In this document: positions 8,301 to 15,529 of the stretch, piece by piece | Position numbering within the stretch: position 1 is the first letter of the stretch | How the letters are laid out: each line of letters opens with the position of its first letter | Assembly: GCA_963610315.1 (NCBI GenBank) | Contig: CAVDMV010000009.1 | Span: 1 to 59,780 of the forward strand | Length of the DNA: 59,780 nt | DNA from: UBA3210 sp963610315 | GTDB lineage: Bacteria; Bacillota_I; Bacilli_A; RFN20; CAG-449 | Reading direction: 5' to 3' | Notes under the pieces: model-generated | What the model was told of the DNA's origin: nothing | Database searches by the model: none | What the model saw: only the letters and a program-made list of their open reading frames with translations | Position numbers and translations under genes: made by a program

Positions 8301-10100
8301 TCTTTTACTAGTGAAAATGGCTGGTATAAAGAAATAAAATCATTAATTAACGCCCTTAGTGAAATTTGTTATGACGAAGAAAGTAAAGAAATTAAAATTT
8401 CTTCTTTAGAAGATTCTTCTTATTTAAAGAATTCTATTTCTAATTTATTAGAAGAACCTATTTCAAGTTCTTCTCATGAAACTAAACTAGATGTAATTTA
8501 TGAATCTTTAATTATTAAAAATAAAGTGACGACTACTCTAGATGATTCTTTAGAAGGTGTATCTGAAATTAAAGATAGTTATAAAGATGAATGTAAAGAA
8601 GATGGCCTTTATAAAAAAGAAGAAATTGCTTCATTACTTAATTTCTTAAAAGAATATGACATTTCGATTGAAGAATTTGAAAATTTTGCATTCGCTTCTT
8701 TACTTGATAAAAATGATGATAATTATCTCTTAAAAGCAGCAACAACTAAAGAAGATGCCGTTAAATTAGATATTATCTATGATTCAACTTTATTAAAATT
8801 ACTAGTTTCCGATAAACTTGATGAAAGTATTAAAGATAATATTAATGATTATGAAAATGTTAAATTACAAATAAAAGAAAAATTATCTGCAACTTCAAGT
8901 AATTATATTTTCACTATAAGTGAATTAAAAGCTACTTTAAATGTTATGGGTGATTTAGATATTAATTTCTCTAAAGATAGTTCAGGTGAATACACATATT
9001 CCTTTAATGGAACGAGCATCTTAAAACAACTTTATGATGATGAAACTAAATTAAATAGTATTTATTCTTCTAAAATTGTTGTTGGAGTAGTTACTAAATA
9101 TCTTTCGGATTATTTAAGAGATGAAAGTATCTTTTCTTCTAACATCATTGATCATCCTTATGCTTATAGTGATTTTATAGAATATCAAACTAAATCATTC
9201 TATAAACAAGATGAAATTGATAATTTATTTAAATTATTAAAAGATGATCGATTACCTAATATTACATTTGATGAAACTGCAGATACCTACGATATTGATT
9301 TTACGAAAGATAAAATTAATTTATCCGCGATTACTGAATTATTCTATAATGAAACAGATACTTTCTATCTTTTAGATGGTTATATCTCTAATACTTTAAT
9401 GAATTTAGGTTCATTAATAATTCCTGTAGCAAGCGTGTCTACAATTGAAAATGATTTAGATGATAAATTATTTATTACTCATCTAGAAATAAAAACTTTC
9501 TTAAATACGATTAGTTCTTTAGGTATCATTAAACTTTCTGATTTTGATTCAATTAGTGATTCATTAAAAATTAAAGAAGAACATTTTGATTTAATTATGG
9601 AATCAAGCATCTTAAAAGAAAGTATAATCACTAAAGATTATGAATTATATCCAAGTGAAGAAAAAGGAGAAATTAAAGTTGGTTATATAAATGGATCATT
9701 AACTTTATCTAATTATGTTAGTATTGATAAAGATGAAATGAAGAACGCCTTATATACTTTATTATATTTATCAAAAGAATTAAGTAGTGATTTAGCTCAA
9801 GATTATATTTCATTTAGCATTATTGATGATTTAACAATTAATGATATTATTACTGTATATAAATCTGATAAAGATACATTTGTTAATACGATTAAATCTT
9901 CTTCGCTCGTCTATAACTTAACTAGTGATATTATTATTGATCATATGAATGATAACGTTCTTTTAAAACCTCAGATTAGTGGAAATACAGAATCAAAGAC
10001 TGTATGGGATTTAACGAATGTTGAAACTATCGATAGAGATATTATAAAAGAAAGTTCATTCGATACAATATTACAATTAATTAGTAGTTTAAGTATTTAA
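5349..10100 (+). CDS. Giant membrane-anchored repeat protein with CvpA-like N-terminus
   Basis: A 1583-residue protein with a strong GGAGG site. The N-terminus has four likely membrane helices (about residues 11-29, 38-60, 122-149 and 184-207). The last is preceded by a small-residue pattern GGSLVGAFRGIVSG typical of CvpA (colicin V production) family proteins, which are normally only about 160-190 residues. The remaining ~1370 residues are hydrophilic, rich in Ser, Asp, Glu and Lys, and low in Cys. From about residue 700 they contain about eleven degenerate copies of a unit marked by S-x-x-L-x-x-S-I-S-N-Y-I/L (for example FRSTISNYI, LRGSISNYL, LKASISNYI, LKNSISNLL). Many copies are followed by a short strand ending in IP and an amphipathic helix. 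Copies are about 80-90 residues apart. It is monocistronic, with its own promoter and terminator. No enzyme motif is recognised. A surface or exoplasmic scaffold is an inference; the sidedness of the large domain is not proved. Confidence 0.75.
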   Translation: MSEQIDIILKIVPSVYFVLVVLIHTFIGYKRRFKRSLSFLIRSLIVFSIYLAIYLLAINLEIVDIWLLKFVNLFMGSNGLQNLLGVSSSCTSVKDCLVEFIPRIMGDNVYASALYDNGAYIRAIVSMVYNLVWFINVYILFGITIFIVKRIYCHKHPYREEKEKLIEEYENGERKSQGKIGGSLVGAFRGIVSGIIVLSLFGNVLYISTGGKGQNKNDETITLDETYDPYIKMYQSISNYGEYGIYYILNAISDKQNVPYYLYITDVVFHGKINDEENSYNETISLRNELASVTSFATRGTKLLFKYGGQEFKDIVLRRDTSKTILDELVSLYSLEAFQNEFNALLDELDLNSYLFNFAFGFARSLLISVDDSTSPLYNLPDDAKEILKICFKKGYKSNVIPYETDSNETLPYISPKVIVSSSDIKYLFEMFTKFYEYNKTTYETDFSKTVASVSLIKDLIPILKKLSILQTSSKETFNPMISRLYAFAEVKYLAAPDNESKVKSINKLKTIQASSIYKDIDWISELSSLLDVVSNGLTSYSDALNTLNENGEDTSSIPLVIFEATKSENYTSLVDKICSSVVLENLMETSIVTYYIEETLAKIVNTTRDNLALPDNISYVDNDGNRGEAYKILTLFHTLSTSDDVVPSDDGEIKVNEFIKKIIKNEIKDNSDFINILKIKNAKDSSKRSEVITSLLSSDLFRSTISNYIFNNEDTIEDSLGFELVIPDAATEFNKKEQRCNIKISEFENIIDVLTKVDVEAIKSNDVGLVLNEFKKVRNEFSSSLILRGSISNYLMNYEFNDFKFILPPSSLDEDNILSSAELGYFFDFIDYVDTDKLDGEMNYLLEVLVDHKQLLFDSKVLKASISNYIYPLGGSKKEVIYNDFTLIVPSTSIDENNYVKDNELESIIEFIAKIKDTDTASISNDQILTIIYHNEQDGEIKILDSYILNASIVNVLIDEEQISSSIPTSLDSAHDGSEESLHSFTSENGWYKEIKSLINALSEICYDEESKEIKISSLEDSSYLKNSISNLLEEPISSSSHETKLDVIYESLIIKNKVTTTLDDSLEGVSEIKDSYKDECKEDGLYKKEEIASLLNFLKEYDISIEEFENFAFASLLDKNDDNYLLKAATTKEDAVKLDIIYDSTLLKLLVSDKLDESIKDNINDYENVKLQIKEKLSATSSNYIFTISELKATLNVMGDLDINFSKDSSGEYTYSFNGTSILKQLYDDETKLNSIYSSKIVVGVVTKYLSDYLRDESIFSSNIIDHPYAYSDFIEYQTKSFYKQDEIDNLFKLLKDDRLPNITFDETADTYDIDFTKDKINLSAITELFYNETDTFYLLDGYISNTLMNLGSLIIPVASVSTIENDLDDKLFITHLEIKTFLNTISSLGIIKLSDFDSISDSLKIKEEHFDLIMESSILKESIITKDYELYPSEEKGEIKVGYINGSLTLSNYVSIDKDEMKNALYTLLYLSKELSSDLAQDYISFSIIDDLTINDIITVYKSDKDTFVNTIKSSSLVYNLTSDIIIDHMNDNVLLKPQISGNTESKTVWDLTNVETIDRDIIKESSFDTILQLISSLSI

Positions 10101-10107
10101 CGAATTG

Positions 10108-10134
10108 GCCTTGAATGTAAGTTCAAGGCTTTTT
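10108..10134 (+). terminator. Terminator after the giant gene
   Basis: A perfect 8-bp stem GCCTTGAA / TTCAAGGC with loop TGTAAG is followed by five T. Confidence 0.85.
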
Positions 10135-10176
10135 GTTGAACAAAATATTTAATAATGTTTTATAAAATAATAAGTA

Positions 10177-10198
10177 ATCCTAACATATAGGATATAAT
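10177..10198 (+). promoter_or_regulatory. Inverted repeat abutting the -10 box of degV
   Basis: ATCCTA-ACATA-TAGGAT (10177-10193) is a perfect 6-bp inverted repeat whose last base is the first T of a consensus TATAAT (10193-10198). A regulator bound here would block RNA polymerase. No good -35 is visible, and the start codon is 68 bases downstream. Confidence 0.4.
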
Positions 10199-10265
10199 GT
10201 CTAAATGTTATTTATAAAAATAAAGAAATTTGTTAAACTATTTTAAGTAAGGTAGGTAAATATTT

Positions 10266-11144
10266 ATGAACAAACTTATGATTATTACTGATTCTAATGC
10301 CGGTATTTTACAATCGGAAGCAAAAGAATTAGGTATTACTGTTGTACCAATGCCATTTGTTATTAATGGAGAAGAATTTTATGAAGATATTTCTTTAACA
10401 CAAAAAGAATTTTATGAAAAATTAAAAAATCCTGATGCTGATATTCATACATCTCAACCATCTAGTTTCTACTTAGAAGATTTGTTTGAAAATTTATTAA
10501 ATGATTATGAAGAATTAGTTTATATTCCAATGTCATCAGGACTATCCGCGACTTGTCAAAATGCAACGGCTCTGGCTCAAAAATTTAATGGACGTGTCTT
10601 TGTCGTTGATAATCAAAGAATTTCTGTTACACAAAAAGAATCAGTTTTTGAAGCTATTGAAATGGCAAAACTCGGTAAAAAGGGCCAAGAAATTCATGAT
10701 TATTTAGTTAATACTAAAAAGACTTCAATTATTTATATCATGGTGGCTACTTTAAAATATTTAAAGAAAGGTGGTAGAGTTACTCCTACCGCGGCAGCTT
10801 TAGGATCAATGTTAAGAATTAAACCAGTTTTAGTTATTAAAGGCGAAAAACTTGATTCTTTCTTTAAAGCATTAACTTTAAAACAAGCTAAATTAAAGAT
10901 GATTGATCAAATTAGAGAAGATTGTGAGACTTTATTTAAAGAAGAATATGATAAAGGCTTAATGGTTGTAAGTGTCGCACATACTGATAATGAAGAAGAA
11001 GCTCTTAAATTTAAAGAAGAGATATTAACCTCATTACCTAAACTTAAATTTAGATTTGTTGATCCTCTTTCTTTATCTGTCTCTTGCCATATTGGTCCTG
11101 GAGCACTGGCCATAGCTATCGCGATTGATTCATATCTAAATTAA
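10266..11144 (+). CDS. degV: DegV family fatty-acid-binding protein
   Basis: A 292-residue DegV protein. These two-domain cytoplasmic proteins bind a fatty acid and, as FakB, present it to the FakA kinase for phospholipid synthesis. Family features are the ITDSNAGI start (TDS motif), the SGLSATCQNA segment with the conserved Ser-Gly, LKYLKKGGRVTP (K-K-GGR motif), and SVSCHIGPGALAIA near the end (H-x-G-P-G). The length is normal. It stands alone between terminators. No fakA is in the window, so the pathway link is from family knowledge. Confidence 0.92.
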   Translation: MNKLMIITDSNAGILQSEAKELGITVVPMPFVINGEEFYEDISLTQKEFYEKLKNPDADIHTSQPSSFYLEDLFENLLNDYEELVYIPMSSGLSATCQNATALAQKFNGRVFVVDNQRISVTQKESVFEAIEMAKLGKKGQEIHDYLVNTKKTSIIYIMVATLKYLKKGGRVTPTAAALGSMLRIKPVLVIKGEKLDSFFKALTLKQAKLKMIDQIREDCETLFKEEYDKGLMVVSVAHTDNEEEALKFKEEILTSLPKLKFRFVDPLSLSVSCHIGPGALAIAIAIDSYLN

Positions 11145-11155
11145 TATTATCGATA

Positions 11156-11184
11156 AAAAGTTACTTTAAAGGTAACTTTTTTTT
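11156..11184 (+). terminator. Terminator after degV
   Basis: AAAAGTTAC and GTAACTTTT pair around TTTAAAG, continuing into an eight-T tail. Confidence 0.8.
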
Positions 11185-11240
11185 GGGGTATTTATTTTTT
11201 TCTTATATATGGTATCATTAATAAGAAGAGAGTTGTTAAG

Positions 11241-11789
11241 ATGAAAATCGATCAAAGCGTAATTTCAAAAATTAAATCGGCTAAAAAGATTAATATTATT
11301 GGTTGCCCTGGTGCAGGAAAATCTACTTTAGGTAAAAGATTATCTAAGGTTCTTTCTTTACCGGTTGTTTTTCTTGATACAATTTACTGGAAACCTAACT
11401 GGGTAAGTTTACCAAAAGAAGAATTCGTAACTAAGATGCTTGAAGAAACAAAAAAAGAATCTTGGATTATGGATGGTAATTACGAATATTGTTTAGATCA
11501 AAGACTCGACAAAGCGGATTTTAATATTTATTTAGACTTATCTACTTTTACTTGTTTAACTTCCGCGTATAAAAGATATTTTATTTATAAAAATAAAACT
11601 CGTTCTGATATGACTGAAGGATGTCATGAAGTAATGGATAAAGAATTTGTTAGTTTTATTATGAATTATAATAAAAAAAGTCGTAAACTTAATTACGAAC
11701 TTTTAAAAAAGGCTAATGTAAATTACTTAATTCTTAAATCGAGAAAACAAGCTCATAAATTAGTTAAATTATTATCTTCTAGTAATTAA
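11241..11789 (+). CDS. Small P-loop kinase, adenylate-kinase/FlaR-like
   Basis: A 182-residue P-loop NTPase. The Walker A is GCPGAGKST (about residues 21-29). It is followed by the LPVVFLDTIYWKPNWV segment (L-D-x-x-Y/H-W-x-P-x-W), characteristic of the 'topology modulation' or FlaR-like adenylate kinase relatives. WIMDGNY is the family's substrate-side motif (W-I-x-D-G-N-Y). The likely reaction is phosphotransfer to a nucleotide-like substrate; the true substrate is unknown for this family. The gene converges on the following minus-strand gene and overlaps its 3' end by four bases. Confidence 0.7.
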   Translation: MKIDQSVISKIKSAKKINIIGCPGAGKSTLGKRLSKVLSLPVVFLDTIYWKPNWVSLPKEEFVTKMLEETKKESWIMDGNYEYCLDQRLDKADFNIYLDLSTFTCLTSAYKRYFIYKNKTRSDMTEGCHEVMDKEFVSFIMNYNKKSRKLNYELLKKANVNYLILKSRKQAHKLVKLLSSSN

Positions 11790-12589
11790 TCTTCATTTGA
11801 AGAATCGTATATATAACTATTTTCGTCATCGTTATCGATGGCGTTTTCTTTTGACATAAGACGTAACATTTGATCTAATTCTTGATCATTTACTGGATCT
11901 AAGAATACTTGTTTTGAATAAACGTGATATGTTTCTTGACCGATCGTTTCAATTATTTGTAGACATATCTTCTTTGATAGGGCATTAATCGCTGGATTAA
12001 TTACTACATTTTTAGTCCAGGTAACTGGATTAAAAATATTTATCGCTTGCCAAATAACTTGACCGACTTTTTTTAATTTAAATTTTTTGGCTACTTTAAC
12101 AGGTTTTGAGTTATCGATACTTGATTTAATATTAAGAATTTGAAGCACTTGCGATAATTTTAATTTTCTTAATGGCTTTAACATTCTTTTATCTAATAAT
12201 GATTCGAGTTTTTCAACTATATAATGATCTAAAAGAATTATTTCTTCAAAAGTTAGTTCGCATATTGGATTCTTACTATCAGGATAAAAGCGTGAAGCGA
12301 TTTGCTTAATGAGTTGTAAAGAAACAATTTCGATATTTTTAAAAGTGATTTCTTTTTGTTCTTTCGTTCTTCTTAAAAAAGAATCTTGGGCGATTTTAAT
12401 ATCTTGTTCAATTTCCTCTTTAGTGATATTTTTACTATTTTCATCTAAGATAATCGCATCTTTTTTGATCGTTTTAGTCGTAATTAAAATATAGATTAAA
12501 ACAAATAAAATAGGTCCGACAATTATCCCGATTAAAAAGGCGATAAGCGAAGAAATATTAATAGAAAAATTTACATCAATTAGAAACAT
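11786..12589 (-). CDS. Uncharacterised single-span membrane protein
   Basis: A 267-residue protein not recognised. Start choice: a GAGGTG Shine-Dalgarno at 12596-12601 (minus strand) fits the ATG at 12589 better than the GTG at 12598 that lies inside it. One strong membrane helix lies near the N-terminus (ISSLIAFLIGIIVGPILFVLIYILI). It is followed by a charged helical domain (about 50-150) and a basic stretch (KVAKKFKLKKVGQ). A second amphipathic region (INIFNPVTWTKNVVINPAINALSKK) and an acidic Asp/Glu/Ser tail complete it. The N-out/C-in topology and coiled helices suggest a membrane-tethered cytoplasmic protein. It is divergent from proS and convergent with the kinase gene; no function can be assigned. 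Confidence 0.6.
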   Translation of the reverse strand: MFLIDVNFSINISSLIAFLIGIIVGPILFVLIYILITTKTIKKDAIILDENSKNITKEEIEQDIKIAQDSFLRRTKEQKEITFKNIEIVSLQLIKQIASRFYPDSKNPICELTFEEIILLDHYIVEKLESLLDKRMLKPLRKLKLSQVLQILNIKSSIDNSKPVKVAKKFKLKKVGQVIWQAINIFNPVTWTKNVVINPAINALSKKICLQIIETIGQETYHVYSKQVFLDPVNDQELDQMLRLMSKENAIDNDDENSYIYDSSNED

Positions 12590-12693
12590 TTTCTTCACCT
12601 CTTTTTTATTATTATAAAAAAAATCATTTTAATTTACTATTAAATAATAATGAAATGTTCTATAATAAATTAGTTTTGAAAAGGAGTCAAATT

Positions 12694-14406
12694 ATGAAAG
12701 CAAGTAAAATGTTAATTGCCACAATGAAAGAAGTTCCTAATGAGGCGGTTATTCCTAGTCACGTTCTTTTACTTAGAGGTGGATATATCCGTAAATTAGT
12801 CGCTGGAGTATATTCATATTTACCGCTTGGATTAAGAACTCTTAATAAAGTAGAAAATATCATTCGTGAAGAAATGGATAAATCAGGTGCTTTAGAAATT
12901 CTTTCTAGCGCGATCCAACCAAAAGAATTATGGGAAGAATCAGGAAGATGGTATAAATATGGTCCTGAACTTATGAGATTTAAAGATCGTCATGATCGTG
13001 AATTTTGTTTAGGTCCAACACATGAAGAAATCTTTACTAATTTAGTTAGAAATGAAATTAAATCAAAGAAATCTTTACCAATTAATATTTACCAAATTCA
13101 AACTAAATACCGTGATGAATTTAGACCTAGATTTGGTCTTATGAGATCAAGAGAATTCATTATGAAAGACGCTTATTCTTTCGACTTAGATGAAAAAGGT
13201 TTAGAAGTTTCTTATCAAAATATGTATGAAACATATCAAAGAATTTTTGACCGTTTCCATTTAAATTATAAGATTGTTCTAGCTGATACCGGCGCGATCG
13301 GAGGAAATGGCTCACATCAATTCATGGCTTTATCTAGCGTTGGTGAATCAGATATTATTTATTGTTCATGTGGATACGCGGCTGATGAAGAAAAAGCTGA
13401 TTCAAAGATGGATGAATATAAATTTAATGAAGAAGAATTACCTTTAGAAGAAGTTTTTACACCTAATACTAAGACAATTGAAGAATTATCTTCTTTCTTA
13501 AAATGTGATGCAAGAGACATCGCGAAAGCTGTTCTATATAAAGATCTTGCGCATAATGAATTTGTTATGGTTATCTTAAGAGGAGATCGTGAAGTAAATA
13601 ATATTAAAGTTGTTAATGAACTTGATATTGCAGAATTTGAATTAGTTCTTGCAAGTGAAGAAGAAATTGCTTCTTTAGGTTCATATCACGGCTTTATCGG
13701 TCCAAAAGGCTTAGAAAATAAAGTTAAAATCTTAATTGATGAAGAAATAACTCACATGAAGAACGTCATTATCGGCGCGAATAAAAAAGATTATCACTAT
13801 GTTAACGCAAACTTCGTTAGAGATTTTAATGCTCAAGTTATTGGTAACTATCGAAAAGCTAATGCGAATGATTTATGTCCAGTATGTGGCAAACCTTTAA
13901 GTAAAGAAAGAGGCATTGAAGTAGGTCAAATCTTTAAATTAGGTACAAAATATTCTGCACCGATGAAAGCGTCTTATCAAGATGATGATGGTTCCTTAAA
14001 ACCAATGGTCATGGGTTGCTACGGAATTGGAGTAACTAGAACTATGTCATCTATTATTGAACAATATCACGATGAATTCGGTATTAAATGGCCTTTAAAT
14101 GTCGCACCATATCACGTTGTAATCGTTCCTATTTCATATAAAGATGAAGTACAAAGAGAAAAAGCTAATAAACTTTATGAAGAATTACTTTCTTCAAAGG
14201 TAGAAGTAATTCTTGATGATCGAGATGAACGCCCAGGCTTTAAATTTAAAGATTGGGAATTAATTGGTATTCCTTATATTATCACGATTGGTAGAAGAGC
14301 TAGTGAAGATATTTGTGAATTTAAACCTAGAGCTACAATGGAAAAACAAGAAATTTCTATTGAATCAGCAAAAAATATTGTTATCGATGCAGTAAAAGCA
14401 TTATAA
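12694..14406 (+). CDS. proS: Prolyl-tRNA synthetase (bacterial type)
   Basis: A 570-residue class II aminoacyl-tRNA synthetase that charges tRNA-Pro. Motif 1 includes GVYSYLPLG, and FCLGPTHEE and the motif 2 stretch KYRDEFRPRFGLMRSREF are present, followed by KDAYSFD. Motif 3 is seen in GCYGIGVTR. Between motifs 2 and 3 lies the editing (INS) domain (about residues 225-390) that hydrolyses Ala-tRNA-Pro, and a C-terminal anticodon-binding domain ends the protein. Start choice: an upstream in-frame ATG at 12655 exists, but a TATAAT at 12661-12666 and the AAGGAG site at 12681 point to the ATG at 12694. Length is typical. Confidence 0.95.
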   Translation: MKASKMLIATMKEVPNEAVIPSHVLLLRGGYIRKLVAGVYSYLPLGLRTLNKVENIIREEMDKSGALEILSSAIQPKELWEESGRWYKYGPELMRFKDRHDREFCLGPTHEEIFTNLVRNEIKSKKSLPINIYQIQTKYRDEFRPRFGLMRSREFIMKDAYSFDLDEKGLEVSYQNMYETYQRIFDRFHLNYKIVLADTGAIGGNGSHQFMALSSVGESDIIYCSCGYAADEEKADSKMDEYKFNEEELPLEEVFTPNTKTIEELSSFLKCDARDIAKAVLYKDLAHNEFVMVILRGDREVNNIKVVNELDIAEFELVLASEEEIASLGSYHGFIGPKGLENKVKILIDEEITHMKNVIIGANKKDYHYVNANFVRDFNAQVIGNYRKANANDLCPVCGKPLSKERGIEVGQIFKLGTKYSAPMKASYQDDDGSLKPMVMGCYGIGVTRTMSSIIEQYHDEFGIKWPLNVAPYHVVIVPISYKDEVQREKANKLYEELLSSKVEVILDDRDERPGFKFKDWELIGIPYIITIGRRASEDICEFKPRATMEKQEISIESAKNIVIDAVKAL

Positions 14407-14410
14407 AATT

Positions 14411-14440
14411 AAATCCTTAGAGTAATTTCTAAGGATTTTT
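14411..14440 (+). terminator. Terminator after proS
   Basis: A perfect 10-bp stem AAATCCTTAG / CTAAGGATTT is closed by AGTAATTT and followed by T residues. Confidence 0.85.
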
Positions 14441-14467
14441 GTTAGAATATAAAAAGGTGGTGTAAAG

Positions 14468-15469
14468 ATGGTTTATTTAATTTATGGTGAACAATATCCA
14501 ATCGTCTTAAAAAGAACAAAAAAATTAGTAAAATCAATCTTAAATGATGAGATTGATGAATTTTCTTATGTAAAAATGAACGCGAAAGTTGATTTATCTG
14601 AAGACATAACAAAGGAATGTACATTGCTACCTTTTTTAGGAAACAAAGTTGTACAAGTTGATAATCCCTATTTTTTATCAAATGACAAAGAAAAAGTTAC
14701 CATTGATAAAGATCAAGACTTTACTTCATTAGTAAATTATATTTTAAATGATAAAGAAGATAATTCAGTTACATTAATCTTTGTTCTTGAAAGAGCGAGC
14801 GTTAATAAGAAAAATGAAGTTTATAAAGCAATTGAGAAAAACGGTAAAATCATCTTTGAAGAAAAACTAGATGCATCTAGTTTAAGATTAACGGGCAAAA
14901 AATTCTTTGAAAAGAAGGGAGCTTCAATTACTAATGATGCTTTAGAAGAACTCATTTTAAGAACTAATGATGATTTATCACTTTTTATTAATGAAACAGA
15001 TAAATTATCTTTATATACGAAAAATGTTACTTTAAAAGATGTTGAATTATTAGTTCCTTCTCCATTAGAAAATAATGCTTTTAACATTGTTGAATCTTTA
15101 CTTAATAATAAGATTAATGTCGCCATAAAGACATTTAGAGATTTAATTTCATTAAAAGAAGATCCAACTAGACTCTTATATTTATTTTATTCACAATTTA
15201 AGACTTATCTTATTATTTGCTATTTATACAAAGAAGAAAGAAAATCTCTTGATGAAATCGCTAATATCTTAAAACCAATGAACATCTATCGAATCAAAAT
15301 TATTACACGTAATTTATATTCTCTTTCTTATAAAGAACTACAAAATATCATTGATTATTTATATTTACTCGATACTAAATTAAAAGCGATGGAAATAGAA
15401 CCTATTACAGGAGTTGAATTATTTATGATCAATTTTAATGAAATTAGAAAAGGTGTAAAAGAAGGTTAG
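14468..15469 (+). CDS. holA: DNA polymerase III delta subunit (clamp loader)
   Basis: A 333-residue delta subunit that opens the beta sliding clamp within the DnaX clamp-loader complex. The N-terminal MVYLIYGEQYPI start resembles the family's 'Y-l-l-x-G-e-d' pattern but has no P-loop lysine, as expected for this ATPase-dead subunit. The LLPFLGNKVVQVDNPYFL segment corresponds to the 'f-f-s-x-k-k-l-v-v-v' strand. The helical collar domain (about 205-333) contains FNIVESLLNNKI and LLYLFYSQFKTYL. It has an AAGGTGGTG ribosome site and a hairpin overlapping its stop codon. Confidence 0.85.
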   Translation: MVYLIYGEQYPIVLKRTKKLVKSILNDEIDEFSYVKMNAKVDLSEDITKECTLLPFLGNKVVQVDNPYFLSNDKEKVTIDKDQDFTSLVNYILNDKEDNSVTLIFVLERASVNKKNEVYKAIEKNGKIIFEEKLDASSLRLTGKKFFEKKGASITNDALEELILRTNDDLSLFINETDKLSLYTKNVTLKDVELLVPSPLENNAFNIVESLLNNKINVAIKTFRDLISLKEDPTRLLYLFYSQFKTYLIICYLYKEERKSLDEIANILKPMNIYRIKIITRNLYSLSYKELQNIIDYLYLLDTKLKAMEIEPITGVELFMINFNEIRKGVKEG

Positions 15470-15479
15470 CCTTCTTTTT
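15460..15479 (+). terminator. Terminator overlapping the holA stop
   Basis: AGAAGG-TTAG-CCTTCT has the holA stop codon in its loop and a T-rich tail. It is short but GC-balanced. Confidence 0.65.
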
Positions 15480-15529
15480 CTTTTAACTAAAAATATATTT
15501 TGTTAAAATAAAATTAAAGAGGGACAATT

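Noticed and set aside
12655..12693. Upstream ATG as the proS start
   Set aside because: The extension contains a TATAAT box and lacks a ribosome site. The ATG at 12694 has AAGGAG and begins the conserved sequence.
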